Source: Planctomycetota bacterium
GTDB taxonomy: Bacteria > Planctomycetota > Planctomycetia > Pirellulales > Pirellulaceae
Assembly: GCA_026692865.1 (NCBI GenBank)
Contig: JAPLNI010000058.1
Location: 186,001-250,000, forward strand
DNA: 64,000 nucleotides
Direction: 5' to 3'
Position numbers and translations under genes: made by a program
Notes under the pieces: model-generated
The model's database searches: none
What the model saw: only the letters and a program-made list of their open reading frames with translations
Told to the model about the DNA's origin: nothing
Shown: positions 26,664 to 34,191 of the stretch, piece after piece
Layout: each line of letters starts with the position of its first letter
Numbering within the stretch: position 1 is the first letter of the stretch

Positions 26664-27446
26664 ATGAAAATCTTGTTAGCCAACGATGACGGAATCTTTG
26701 CCCCTGGCATCATCGCGATGGCTCGCTCACTTGCTCGATTGGGGACTGTTTACGTAGTAGCCCCAGCTACGGAGCAGAGTGGCGTTGGACATGCGATTAC
26801 TTACTTGACGCCGCTTACCTGCAAAAAGATTTTTGACGACCAAGACAAATTTCGTGGTTGGGCAGTCGACGGATCTCCCGCTGATAGTGTCAAGCTGGGG
26901 ATTCTGGAGCTTGTGCCAAAACCCGTCGACTTGGTTGTAAGTGGCATCAATAGCGGGCTGAACGCTGGTATTAACGTCTTGTATTCAGGGACTGTCGCGG
27001 CAGCAATCGAGGGAGCATTTTTTGGGATACCCAGTGTTGCTGTTTCGCTGGAACACGACATTCATGCTGACTTTGGAACAGCAGCCGAACTTGCAACAGG
27101 AATTATCGAGCACCTCATCAGCAAGAAAGCCTCCGATACGCCGACGAATTCCGAGTTGTTTAACTTGAACATTCCAACAGCAGCAACGCGACTGGTGAAG
27201 TCAGGCGGACGACCTCAAGTCCACGTTGTCCCGCTGGGCGTTCGTCGATACGGCGATCAATATGAAAAGCGTCAAGATCCAAAAGGCCGTGACTACTATT
27301 GGTCCTTCAGCGAGCCTATGGAACCATCGGACGACGAGACCGACATGAACGCACTCGCAGCAGGTCACGTCACAATCACGCCTCTCCAGTTCGACCTCAC
27401 AAAGCGTGATCGCATTGAATCGCTCGCAAAAGCGTTTCGAAATTAA
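26664..27446 (+). CDS. surE: 5'/3'-nucleotidase SurE
   Basis: Metal-dependent phosphatase of nucleoside monophosphates, usually linked to stationary-phase survival. The N-terminal MKILLANDDG gives metal ligands Asp8 and Asp9. The metal-site Ser (EQSGVGHAIT) and Asn (VVSGINSGLNAG) follow, with VLYSGTVAAAIEGAFFGIPSVAVS typical of the family. 260 residues, standard length. It is divergent from the POTRA gene across a 174-bp gap. No partner such as pcm or nlpD is adjacent. Confidence 0.97.
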   Translation: MKILLANDDGIFAPGIIAMARSLARLGTVYVVAPATEQSGVGHAITYLTPLTCKKIFDDQDKFRGWAVDGSPADSVKLGILELVPKPVDLVVSGINSGLNAGINVLYSGTVAAAIEGAFFGIPSVAVSLEHDIHADFGTAAELATGIIEHLISKKASDTPTNSELFNLNIPTAATRLVKSGGRPQVHVVPLGVRRYGDQYEKRQDPKGRDYYWSFSEPMEPSDDETDMNALAAGHVTITPLQFDLTKRDRIESLAKAFRN

Positions 27447-27565
27447 GTCCACTGGAAAAATTGCCTTTGCGAGATCTTCTGAAGGTATTGCTTAGAGTTA
27501 TCATAAAACTAAGAATAAAATACTAAGCGAGTGTCAACCACGCATGAATCAGACAAGGGACGAGA

Positions 27566-28804
27566 ATGCATGATATTTTGCAACCTCACAGGGCGATTGA
27601 GGAATTAAAAGAACTACGTTCGCTTACCGGAGATGTTGACGGTGCGCAGCGAGTGGCTTTTACTCCGGTCTGGGAGCAGGCTCGAGCGTGGCTTCGCGAC
27701 AAACTGAGCGAGCTTCCAGTCGATATCGATCAAGATGAAGCAGGGAATCTTTGGGTAACTTTGCATGGAGAATCCGAACAAGCTATCTTGATCGGTAGCC
27801 ACATTGACTCGGTTCCAAATGGAGGTTGGTTGGATGGCTGTTTAGGTGTTTTAGCAGGGCTAGAAGTGATTCGACGAATCGCTGCGGAAGGTAAGCCACG
27901 CTTCACGATCAAACTGGTCGATTGGTGCGATGAAGAGGGAGCGAGATTTGGTCGAAGCCTATTTGGGTCGAGTGCCGTATCTGGTGCTCTGGACATTGAT
28001 AGTGTTCGTAACCTCACCGATCGAAATGGAGATCGCTTAGAAGAAGTGGTTAAGCGATGCGGAATCGATTTGTCCAATATCAATGCTGCTCAAACTCGCA
28101 TTCATAACACATCCGCATATGTCGAACTCCACATCGAACAAGGGCCTGTGCTCGAGGGAATGAACCTCGCGATGGGGGCAGTCCAGGGTACATACGGTGT
28201 CGAACGCCATACGATCATTTTCACTGGACAGGCGGCACACTCGGGTTCGACACCTATGGCTTATCGACGTGATGCACTTTCCGGAGTCTCACGATTGCAT
28301 TTGGCGATAAGAGAGATCGCAGTCAAGCATGGTGGTGTATGCACTGTCGGAATTGTCAAAGCGAAGCCGGGGATCGTTACCGCGGTGGTAGGTGAAGCAG
28401 AAATGACACTCGACCAAAGACATCTCAGTGCTGATTCCTTAGCCGATATGTATCAAGAGGCAAAGGAAGCAAGTTATGCGATAGCCAAAGAGGAAAAGAT
28501 TGAAGTTGCTTGGAAAACTCTCTGGCAGATTCAACCGTTTCCCTTTCACCCAGATCTCATTGAAATGGCTGATCAAGCAATCGTTGAAATCTGCGGCAGA
28601 TCCCATCGTATGCCTTCAGGACCACTGCATGACGCGGCTGAAGTGTGCCGAACGGGAGTCCCAACCGTCATGCTCTTCGTTCAAAGTTTGTACGGGATAT
28701 CCCATAACAAGATCGAAGACACTCGAGCAGAGCATTTAGTCGCGTCGGTTCAAGTTCTAGATCGATTGGTAGATAAGGTTATGAATTGGCTTGGAAAAGT
28801 TTAA
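27566..28804 (+). CDS. M20-family amidase (hydantoinase/carbamoylase type)
   Basis: Zinc-dependent amidohydrolase related to allantoate amidohydrolase, N-carbamoyl-L-amino-acid hydrolase and beta-ureidopropionase. Metal-site motifs are present: GSHIDSVPNGGWLDGCLG (His and bridging Asp), DEEGARFG (Glu pair), YVELHIEQGPVLE (His) and the late SGPLHDAAEV (His). The dimerisation lid domain begins near GQAAHSGSTPM. 412 residues is the normal length. Substrate cannot be assigned because no purine, pyrimidine or hydantoin genes are nearby. Confidence 0.9.
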   Translation: MHDILQPHRAIEELKELRSLTGDVDGAQRVAFTPVWEQARAWLRDKLSELPVDIDQDEAGNLWVTLHGESEQAILIGSHIDSVPNGGWLDGCLGVLAGLEVIRRIAAEGKPRFTIKLVDWCDEEGARFGRSLFGSSAVSGALDIDSVRNLTDRNGDRLEEVVKRCGIDLSNINAAQTRIHNTSAYVELHIEQGPVLEGMNLAMGAVQGTYGVERHTIIFTGQAAHSGSTPMAYRRDALSGVSRLHLAIREIAVKHGGVCTVGIVKAKPGIVTAVVGEAEMTLDQRHLSADSLADMYQEAKEASYAIAKEEKIEVAWKTLWQIQPFPFHPDLIEMADQAIVEICGRSHRMPSGPLHDAAEVCRTGVPTVMLFVQSLYGISHNKIEDTRAEHLVASVQVLDRLVDKVMNWLGKV

Positions 28805-28815
28805 GCCCTTTTAGT

Positions 28816-28833
28816 GCTGCGACTTGTCGCAGC
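28816..28833. terminator. Hairpin downstream of the amidase gene
   Basis: GCTGCGAC and GTCGCAGC form a perfect 8-bp inverted repeat around TT, 12 bp after the amidase stop, followed by CTTTCGGGG. There is no long T run, so intrinsic termination is only possible. It lies between two convergent genes. Confidence 0.45.
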
Positions 28834-28970
28834 TTTCGGGGTGAAGATGAGACTGAAGAGAAGATTAACTTTGCTGATCCTATACGACTCTAACGTTCGG
28901 CCTAATCAAGTGGTACATAACTTGATTTGCGTTGAATGTTTTGATTGAAGATCTATAGATAGGTCTTAAA

Positions 28971-28988
28971 GCGGTGACTAGTCACCGC
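28971..28988. terminator. Perfect 18-bp palindrome downstream of the RNase gene
   Basis: GCGGTGACTAGTCACCGC is its own reverse complement and ends 36 bp from the stop of the leftward RNase gene. Just left, 28948-28967 is a second near-perfect inverted repeat (AAGATCTAT / ATAGGTCTT). Position suggests a transcript 3' end or protein-binding site. It could also be a dispersed repeat whose other copies are outside the window. Confidence 0.45.
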
Positions 28989-29023
28989 AGTCCAAAGGGT
29001 TTGTTTCGATTTGCAAATCGATT

Positions 29024-30712
29024 CTACGAAACGTTGATTGGAATCAAGCTATTGTCTTTGTCGCGACACTCAAGTTCGCAATGCTCTGGATAGAGCGCAT
29101 CGCTGCCGAGAATCAATAAGCTGACACCGGTTAGCTCTTCCATCTGGATTAGCTCACGACGTTTCTTATTATTGAGGTAGGCGGCGACGTTCTCGTGAAC
29201 GCGAACGGATACTTTGTTGACTTGCGGAATTTCGCATGCGAGCATTATCAGTCGCGATACCTCCAGCGACATACTTTCAGGTGTCTTCACAAGTGCGCGT
29301 CCTTTGCAGCACGGGCAGTCCTCGTAGACGCTCTTCTTGAAGCTTGGTCGGATCCGTTGGCGAGTCATTTCGATCAGTCCAAATGGGCTGGTTCGTAAAA
29401 TCTTTGTCTTGGCGCGATCGCGTCGCATCGCATCGGCGAGCGTCTTTTCGACTTTCCGGCGATGGCTGTCTTTATGCATGTCAATAAAGTCATTCACGAT
29501 CACTCCGCCGAGATCTCGCAAACGAAGTTGACGCGCAATTTCTTTGGCTGCGTGAACGTTCATTTGGAATGCGTTTTCTTCGGCCGAGCTATCTCCGCGG
29601 AAGTTACCGCTGTTAACGTCGATGGCGACCAACGCTTCGGTTTGATCAATGACAATCGAACCGCCGGTGCGAAGTGGAACAACTCGTTGATGAATACGAG
29701 CGATTTCTTGTTCGAGCTTGTACTTGTGGAACAATGGTTCGCGTCCATCGTAATGTTCGAGACGATCGACAAAGCGAGGCATCACCATTTCCAAGAACTC
29801 TTTAGCGCGAGTGTGAGCTTCCTCTTGGTCGACGATGATTCGATCAATATCTTCGGTGAAAGTATCGCGTATCGTTCGAATGAGCATGTCGCTCTCTTCG
29901 TAGATGTCACATGGTGCAGCATTCTTCTCGATACGCTTAACAATGACTTTCCAAAGCCTAAGCAAGTAAGTCACATCGCGGGCGAGTTCTTTCTTGCTGC
30001 GTTCTTGGCCGGCAGTTCGAACAATGAATCCGACGCCTTTGGGTGGATTCAGTTCAAGCATCGCGCGGCGAAGTCTTCGACGAGCATCGTCGTCTTCGAT
30101 TTTTCGCGACACACCGACTCGTCCAAGCGCCGGCATCAAAACCAAGTAGCGTCCGGGGATGGATATGTATGTCGAAAGCGTTGGGCCCTTGGTTCCGATT
30201 CCCTCTTTGATGACTTGGATCAGAACTTCATCGCCGCGCTTGAAGACTTCTTGAATTGGTGGCTTGAAGCGAGGGCGGCCGCTTTTCAGTTGTCCTTTGC
30301 CATGCCCGCGTCCTCGCCCTTCATCACGTACACCTGGTTTTTTATTGCGAGGCGAATCGCTATCGTCATCTTGGTCGTCGCCGTTTCCTTCGCTCTCTTC
30401 GTCATCGTTGGAGTCGTCATCAAGGTCGTTGCGGGAATCGTCCATGATGTCGGCGGGATCGTATCCACCTTGTCGAAAGTATTGTGGTTCGACGTCACTG
30501 ATATGGAGGAATCCGTTTCGTCCGACGCCAAAGTCGACGAACGCGGCTTGGATACTAGGCTCGATATTGACGATTTTGCCTTTGTAAATGTTACCGACCC
30601 AGTTGTTTTGGCTGGATCGTTCGGTGTAGAGTTCCTCGAGCTGTCCATCCTCCAGTAGCGCGATCCGACATTCTTCGGATTGCGATACGTTGATTAGCAT
30701 TTCCTTCTTCAT
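29024..30712 (-). CDS. rng: RNase E/G family endoribonuclease
   Basis: Endonuclease for mRNA decay and rRNA processing. It begins MKKEMLINVSQSEECRIALLEDGQLEELY and has an N-terminal S1 domain (GNIYKGKIVNIEPSIQAAFVDFG). That domain is interrupted at about residues 80-150 by an Asp/Glu-rich then Arg/Gly-rich insertion. The catalytic core follows: LVAIDVNSGNF and GGVIVNDFIDM carry the metal-binding Asp residues, RTSPFGLIEMTRQR is the RNase E/G signature, and CPCCKG is the zinc-link pair. It lacks a long C-terminal scaffold (562 residues), so it is closer to RNase G in size. Last gene of the hpf-ptsN-ptsH-ptsI unit, 47 bp after ptsI. Confidence 0.95.
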   Translation of the reverse strand: MKKEMLINVSQSEECRIALLEDGQLEELYTERSSQNNWVGNIYKGKIVNIEPSIQAAFVDFGVGRNGFLHISDVEPQYFRQGGYDPADIMDDSRNDLDDDSNDDEESEGNGDDQDDDSDSPRNKKPGVRDEGRGRGHGKGQLKSGRPRFKPPIQEVFKRGDEVLIQVIKEGIGTKGPTLSTYISIPGRYLVLMPALGRVGVSRKIEDDDARRRLRRAMLELNPPKGVGFIVRTAGQERSKKELARDVTYLLRLWKVIVKRIEKNAAPCDIYEESDMLIRTIRDTFTEDIDRIIVDQEEAHTRAKEFLEMVMPRFVDRLEHYDGREPLFHKYKLEQEIARIHQRVVPLRTGGSIVIDQTEALVAIDVNSGNFRGDSSAEENAFQMNVHAAKEIARQLRLRDLGGVIVNDFIDMHKDSHRRKVEKTLADAMRRDRAKTKILRTSPFGLIEMTRQRIRPSFKKSVYEDCPCCKGRALVKTPESMSLEVSRLIMLACEIPQVNKVSVRVHENVAAYLNNKKRRELIQMEELTGVSLLILGSDALYPEHCELECRDKDNSLIPINVS

Positions 30713-30759
30713 GATACGTAAAAATTGTCCTTGTTAATTGTTTTGGAGTTGTGCGTAGC

Positions 30760-32508
30760 TTAGGCCTGGAGAACCATCTCGGGGACTAAACCGGCAAGTT
30801 GATTTTGGAGGAACGCATCGACTTCTTTGGCTGTATCCAGACGCATTGCTCGCCACGCCATCGCTTGGCATTGACCGATGGTGACGGAGCGAATTGCTTT
30901 CTTGAGGACAGGGATCGCAGAAGGGGCGACGCTGAGTACACGAATGCCCATGCCTACTAGGAGTAGTGCGAGGGCAGGGTGGTTACTCATTTCTCCACAG
31001 ACACTGGTTGAAACTTGATGCTGAGTTGCAATTTCCCAAGTTTTTTGAATAAGTCGGAGAACCGCTGGATCGCACGCTTGGTAGAGGTCGGCAACTGCTT
31101 CATTGCCACGGTCTACGGCGAGCGCGTATTGAGTCAAATCGTTTGTACCAATACTTACGAAGTCGACTTCTTCAATGAATCGATCGAGCATGACGACGGC
31201 CGCTGGGACTTCGACCATCATGCCGATTGGAATGTCGTTTCGCACGACATGACCTTCTTCACGAAGGTCCTCTGCAACACTTCTGAGGAGAAATCGCGCG
31301 GTACGCAGTTCATCCAAAGTTGTGATCATAGGAAACATGATCCGAATGTCTCCTTCCGAGGCAGCTCTTAGCATCGCTCGGATTTGCGTTCGAAACAGAG
31401 CTGGATTACGTAGCGAGAGTCGGATACTTCGCAATCCCAGGAATGGATTATTCTCCTGATGAGCATAGGGAGTCATCCCCATTTTGTCTGCTCCGAGATC
31501 GAGCGTCCGCATCACGACTGGCTTTCCACCCATGTCACGGACGACTTGAACATATGCTTGAAAATGGTCCTCTTCACTTGGGTCAGCTTCGCTTCCAAGA
31601 TAGAGAAATTCGGTTCGATAGAGTCCTACTCCATCAGCCCCGCGATCCAAGCAAGATTGGCCTTCGGTGGGGAATTCAATGTTCGCCATTAACTCCACAC
31701 GAATGCCGTCACTGGTGCACGCGGGAAGGTCACGAAGTTCGGTTAATTCACGAGCAATCGACTGGCGATGTTCGCGGCGAGCCAAGTAACGTTCACGCGT
31801 ATCGTCATCTGGGTTGATGATAACTCGACCCAGATGACCATCCACAATGATCGAATCATCCGCTCGCAAAAGATGCAAAAACGGTCCGATTCCAACCACG
31901 GCGGGAATCTCAAGCCCTCGTGCAACGATCGCCGTGTGACCGCCAGGGCCTCCGGTTTCGGTACACAAGCCAAGTACTCTTCGCGGATCAAGAACCGCGG
32001 TTTCGCCGGGAGTCAGATCATGACTGGCGATGATTGCGGGGTTGGTAATCTCCCGCAAAGTTTGTGTTGGTACACCGGTTAGTCCTTCCAGGAGAAGCCG
32101 TTCGATGTCGCGAATATCGGCGGCTCGTTCTGCAAGAAAACTGGAGCCAGCGCGACGAAAAGCTGCTGCGTAGCCATTTAAAACTTCGCTCACTGCAAAC
32201 TCAGCCGAATAGCTCTGCTTTTGGATCAATTGCTCGAGTTCCTCGTGCAATCGTCGGTCAAGTAGCATTTGAAGCTGAGCAGCAAAAATCCCGCCCAACC
32301 GCGCTCCGAGTTTGTCGGCTGTTTTTTGAGCCGAGGCTTCTAACTTTGTCGCTGCAGACTCGATTGCCGCTTTTAGACGAAGCCATTCTTGGTCCGCATC
32401 GACGGTAGCAGCGCGGCTCCGCGAGATTTGATAACCTTCGCGGTCAAAGACCAGAGCTTGCCCGATCGCAACTCCCGGAGATACCGCAATGCCCTGCAAT
32501 TCCAGCAT
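30760..32508 (-). CDS. ptsI: Phosphoenolpyruvate-protein phosphotransferase (enzyme I)
   Basis: Transfers phosphate from PEP to HPr. N-terminal GIAVSPGVAIG, the helical HPr-binding domain (about 40-150), phospho-His domain, then the PEP-binding barrel with GVGLYRTEFLYL, FLGLRSIRLSL, the signature FVSIGTNDLTQYALAVDRGN and the catalytic Cys in SVCGEMSNHP. The active His is His191, but the surrounding motif reads GGPGGHTAIVAR in place of the usual GGRTSHTAI(M/I)AR. 582 residues, normal length. It is 50 bp after ptsH. No sugar-specific EIIB/EIIC genes are near, pointing to a regulatory PTS. Confidence 0.95.
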   Translation of the reverse strand: MLELQGIAVSPGVAIGQALVFDREGYQISRSRAATVDADQEWLRLKAAIESAATKLEASAQKTADKLGARLGGIFAAQLQMLLDRRLHEELEQLIQKQSYSAEFAVSEVLNGYAAAFRRAGSSFLAERAADIRDIERLLLEGLTGVPTQTLREITNPAIIASHDLTPGETAVLDPRRVLGLCTETGGPGGHTAIVARGLEIPAVVGIGPFLHLLRADDSIIVDGHLGRVIINPDDDTRERYLARREHRQSIARELTELRDLPACTSDGIRVELMANIEFPTEGQSCLDRGADGVGLYRTEFLYLGSEADPSEEDHFQAYVQVVRDMGGKPVVMRTLDLGADKMGMTPYAHQENNPFLGLRSIRLSLRNPALFRTQIRAMLRAASEGDIRIMFPMITTLDELRTARFLLRSVAEDLREEGHVVRNDIPIGMMVEVPAAVVMLDRFIEEVDFVSIGTNDLTQYALAVDRGNEAVADLYQACDPAVLRLIQKTWEIATQHQVSTSVCGEMSNHPALALLLVGMGIRVLSVAPSAIPVLKKAIRSVTIGQCQAMAWRAMRLDTAKEVDAFLQNQLAGLVPEMVLQA

Positions 32509-32558
32509 GCTGGTTTTCGATTACTTTAAGCAAGGGGTTAGCGGAAAGGGGAAACAAC

Positions 32559-32843
32559 CTACTCCGTGGGTTCGTCAAATCCACGTTGAAATAAGTCGAC
32601 GATAGTTTCGATTGCCGAATCAGCATCCGGACCTTCAGCGCGCAAGTCAAGTTGACTACCTTGGATCGCGCCGAGCGTGAGTATGCCAAGGATACTTTTG
32701 CAATCGACAGACTGACCTTCGCGGATGATGGTTACGTTGCTGGAAAATTTAGCAGCCGCTGTAACCAACAGATTCGCAGGTCGCATGTGCAAGCCTTGCG
32801 GGTTGCTGACGACCACGGTCGCTGTTGATAAAAATTGGCTCAT
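32559..32843 (-). CDS. ptsH: Phosphocarrier protein HPr
   Basis: Phosphocarrier between enzyme I and EIIA. The active-site motif NPQGLHMRPA puts the phospho-His at residue 19 from the ATG at 32843. DCKSILGILTLGA holds Ser50, the position equivalent to the regulatory Ser46 of Gram-positive HPr, and the next patch is LGILTLGAIQGSQLDLRAEG. 94 residues. A TTG seven codons upstream gives a longer frame but no family match. It lies between ptsN and ptsI. No HPr kinase gene is in the window. Confidence 0.95.
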   Translation of the reverse strand: MSQFLSTATVVVSNPQGLHMRPANLLVTAAAKFSSNVTIIREGQSVDCKSILGILTLGAIQGSQLDLRAEGPDADSAIETIVDLFQRGFDEPTE

Positions 32844-32896
32844 GATCGAATTTCCAGGCTCCAAGGCTGTGAAGGCGAAGGAGAAGGATTGGAATT

Positions 32897-33373
32897 TTAG
32901 GAACCAAAATGATTGTCATCAGCTTCTTTCAGGAGCTGAGTGATATCTTCGCCCGTCTTGGACTGCTTTAAAAAACGGCAGAAGGTGTCGTTCCTTAGTT
33001 GACGCGAAATGTTTTCGAGTGCTCGAAGATGATCACCAGGACGATCTGGAGGAGATACGAGCAAGAAAAATAATTCAGCTTTGTGTCCATCGAGACTATC
33101 AAAGTCGATACCTTCTTGGCTGACACCTACCGTGCCAACTAATTTACCTACTCCGACGTGTTTGGTATGCGGAACGGCGACGCCCCGACCAATCCCAGTA
33201 CTTCCCAGTTCTTCCCGTTTCATGATTGCACGAATAATATCGTCGCGATCACTCGCTTGAACATTTCCAGAAGATACGAGCGCGTCGACTAATTCGCCGA
33301 TCACACTCTCTTTGGTGGTAGAGCCCAAAACAGGAAGCAGGGCTTGGGTAGCTATAAAATCAGAGAACTTCAT
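32897..33373 (-). CDS. ptsN: PTS EIIA component, PtsN/fructose type
   Basis: Phospho-acceptor domain of the nitrogen-related PTS. The PTS_EIIA_2 signature is clear: IIRAIMKREELGSTGIGRGVAVPHTKH with phospho-His69, then GVSQEGIDFDSLDGHKAELFFLLVSPPDRPGDHLRALENISRQL. 158 residues, the single-domain PtsN size. Order hpf-ptsN-ptsH-ptsI with short gaps indicates one operon. Hpf next to PtsN is a common arrangement downstream of rpoN in other bacteria, but rpoN is not here. Confidence 0.95.
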   Translation of the reverse strand: MKFSDFIATQALLPVLGSTTKESVIGELVDALVSSGNVQASDRDDIIRAIMKREELGSTGIGRGVAVPHTKHVGVGKLVGTVGVSQEGIDFDSLDGHKAELFFLLVSPPDRPGDHLRALENISRQLRNDTFCRFLKQSKTGEDITQLLKEADDNHFGS

Positions 33374-33404
33374 TGATTAACCAAAAAATAAAACGATCGA
33401 ACGA

Positions 33405-33737
33405 TCACTCTTGGACTTCACTAGAGTGTTTGAGGCCGACACCCTTGTGTTCGGTCACCTTGTCTTTATGCTTTCGAACTTGCTGTTCCACCTTGTGGAT
33501 TGCAGCATCTAACGCCGCCAAGACGGTTGGAGCAGTTGCCGTGGAGACAAAGTCTTCGGTCCCTTCAGCGGAGACGTTCACTTCGACATGTGGCTTGTCT
33601 GCGTGCTCCATGTCTACAACGACTGCTATGGAATTGATTCTGTCGTAAAACTTACGGACTTTTTCTGCCTTCTCGGTGATCAGCAATTGATCTTCTTGTT
33701 TTAGGTGGCCGTGACGGGCTGATACGTTGACTTGCAC
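33405..33737 (-). CDS. hpf: Ribosome hibernation-promoting factor, short form
   Basis: Binds the decoding region of idle ribosomes. Sequence VQVNVSARHGHLKQEDQLLITEKAEKVRKFYDRINSIAVVVDME matches the Sigma-54 modulation/S30EA N-terminal domain, with HVEVNVSAEG and DAAIHKVEQQVRKHKDKVTEHKG completing it. The start is the GTG at 33737: GGAG lies 8 nt upstream, and this gives a 110-residue protein of the normal short-form length. The frame runs upstream to 33887 but that part looks non-coding. First gene of the ptsN-ptsH-ptsI-RNase unit. Confidence 0.93.
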   Translation of the reverse strand: MQVNVSARHGHLKQEDQLLITEKAEKVRKFYDRINSIAVVVDMEHADKPHVEVNVSAEGTEDFVSTATAPTVLAALDAAIHKVEQQVRKHKDKVTEHKGVGLKHSSEVQE

Positions 33738-34191
33738 AGAAAAACTCCGCTGTAGACGGGAATCGATGTTAGCGTTGGGCGAGATTGTAGTGTAGCAACC
33801 AATTTGCCACAAATCCCTTAACGGGGAAACTAGGTGCGAATTGTCCCAAAGATATTTTTGCCCTTCTGGTCGTATTGGCTGGCACAATTATCTGATTACC
33901 CAAGAGGGCGTGCGAATGACAGTAATTTTGCGATCAGCGTTCAAAAATGGAATCTAATCCGGTTATCCTGAATGTTCCTCTGCCGAGAGACCGTGGGGTC
34001 TGTGCCGTCAGTAGCGACCGATAAACAGGTTGAGTAGGCGAAAAATTGGACTTGGTATTTGGCTATACTGAGGTGCAGGTCGGCCGTTTCGGCTGTTCTG
34101 GTTAGCTAAACTTGTTAAGTTGCAAAGAATAATACGCCTTAATGTTACATTTTCTTACTGTTGGACCGTCGCTTCGGCGCTCTACTAGCAC
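33738..34191. other. Divergent intergenic region, hpf / acyl-AMP ligase fusion
   Basis: This 454-bp gap should hold the hpf-pts promoter (leftward) and that of the large fused enzyme (rightward). A TATACT at about 34063-34068 is a -10 candidate for the rightward gene, but no -35 lies at a normal distance. A small hairpin, AGACC/GGTCT, sits near 33985. No repeat-family copy is present. Confidence 0.35.

Noticed and set aside
29462-30658. Long + strand open frame (398 codons) opposite the RNase gene
   Set aside because: It lies wholly antisense to a clear RNase E/G gene with intact motifs, has no family resemblance and no ribosome site. It is a by-product of codon bias.
33738-33887. 50-codon N-terminal extension of hpf
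   Set aside because: The GTG at 33737 has a good ribosome site and matches the normal HPF N-terminus; the upstream part has no domain similarity.
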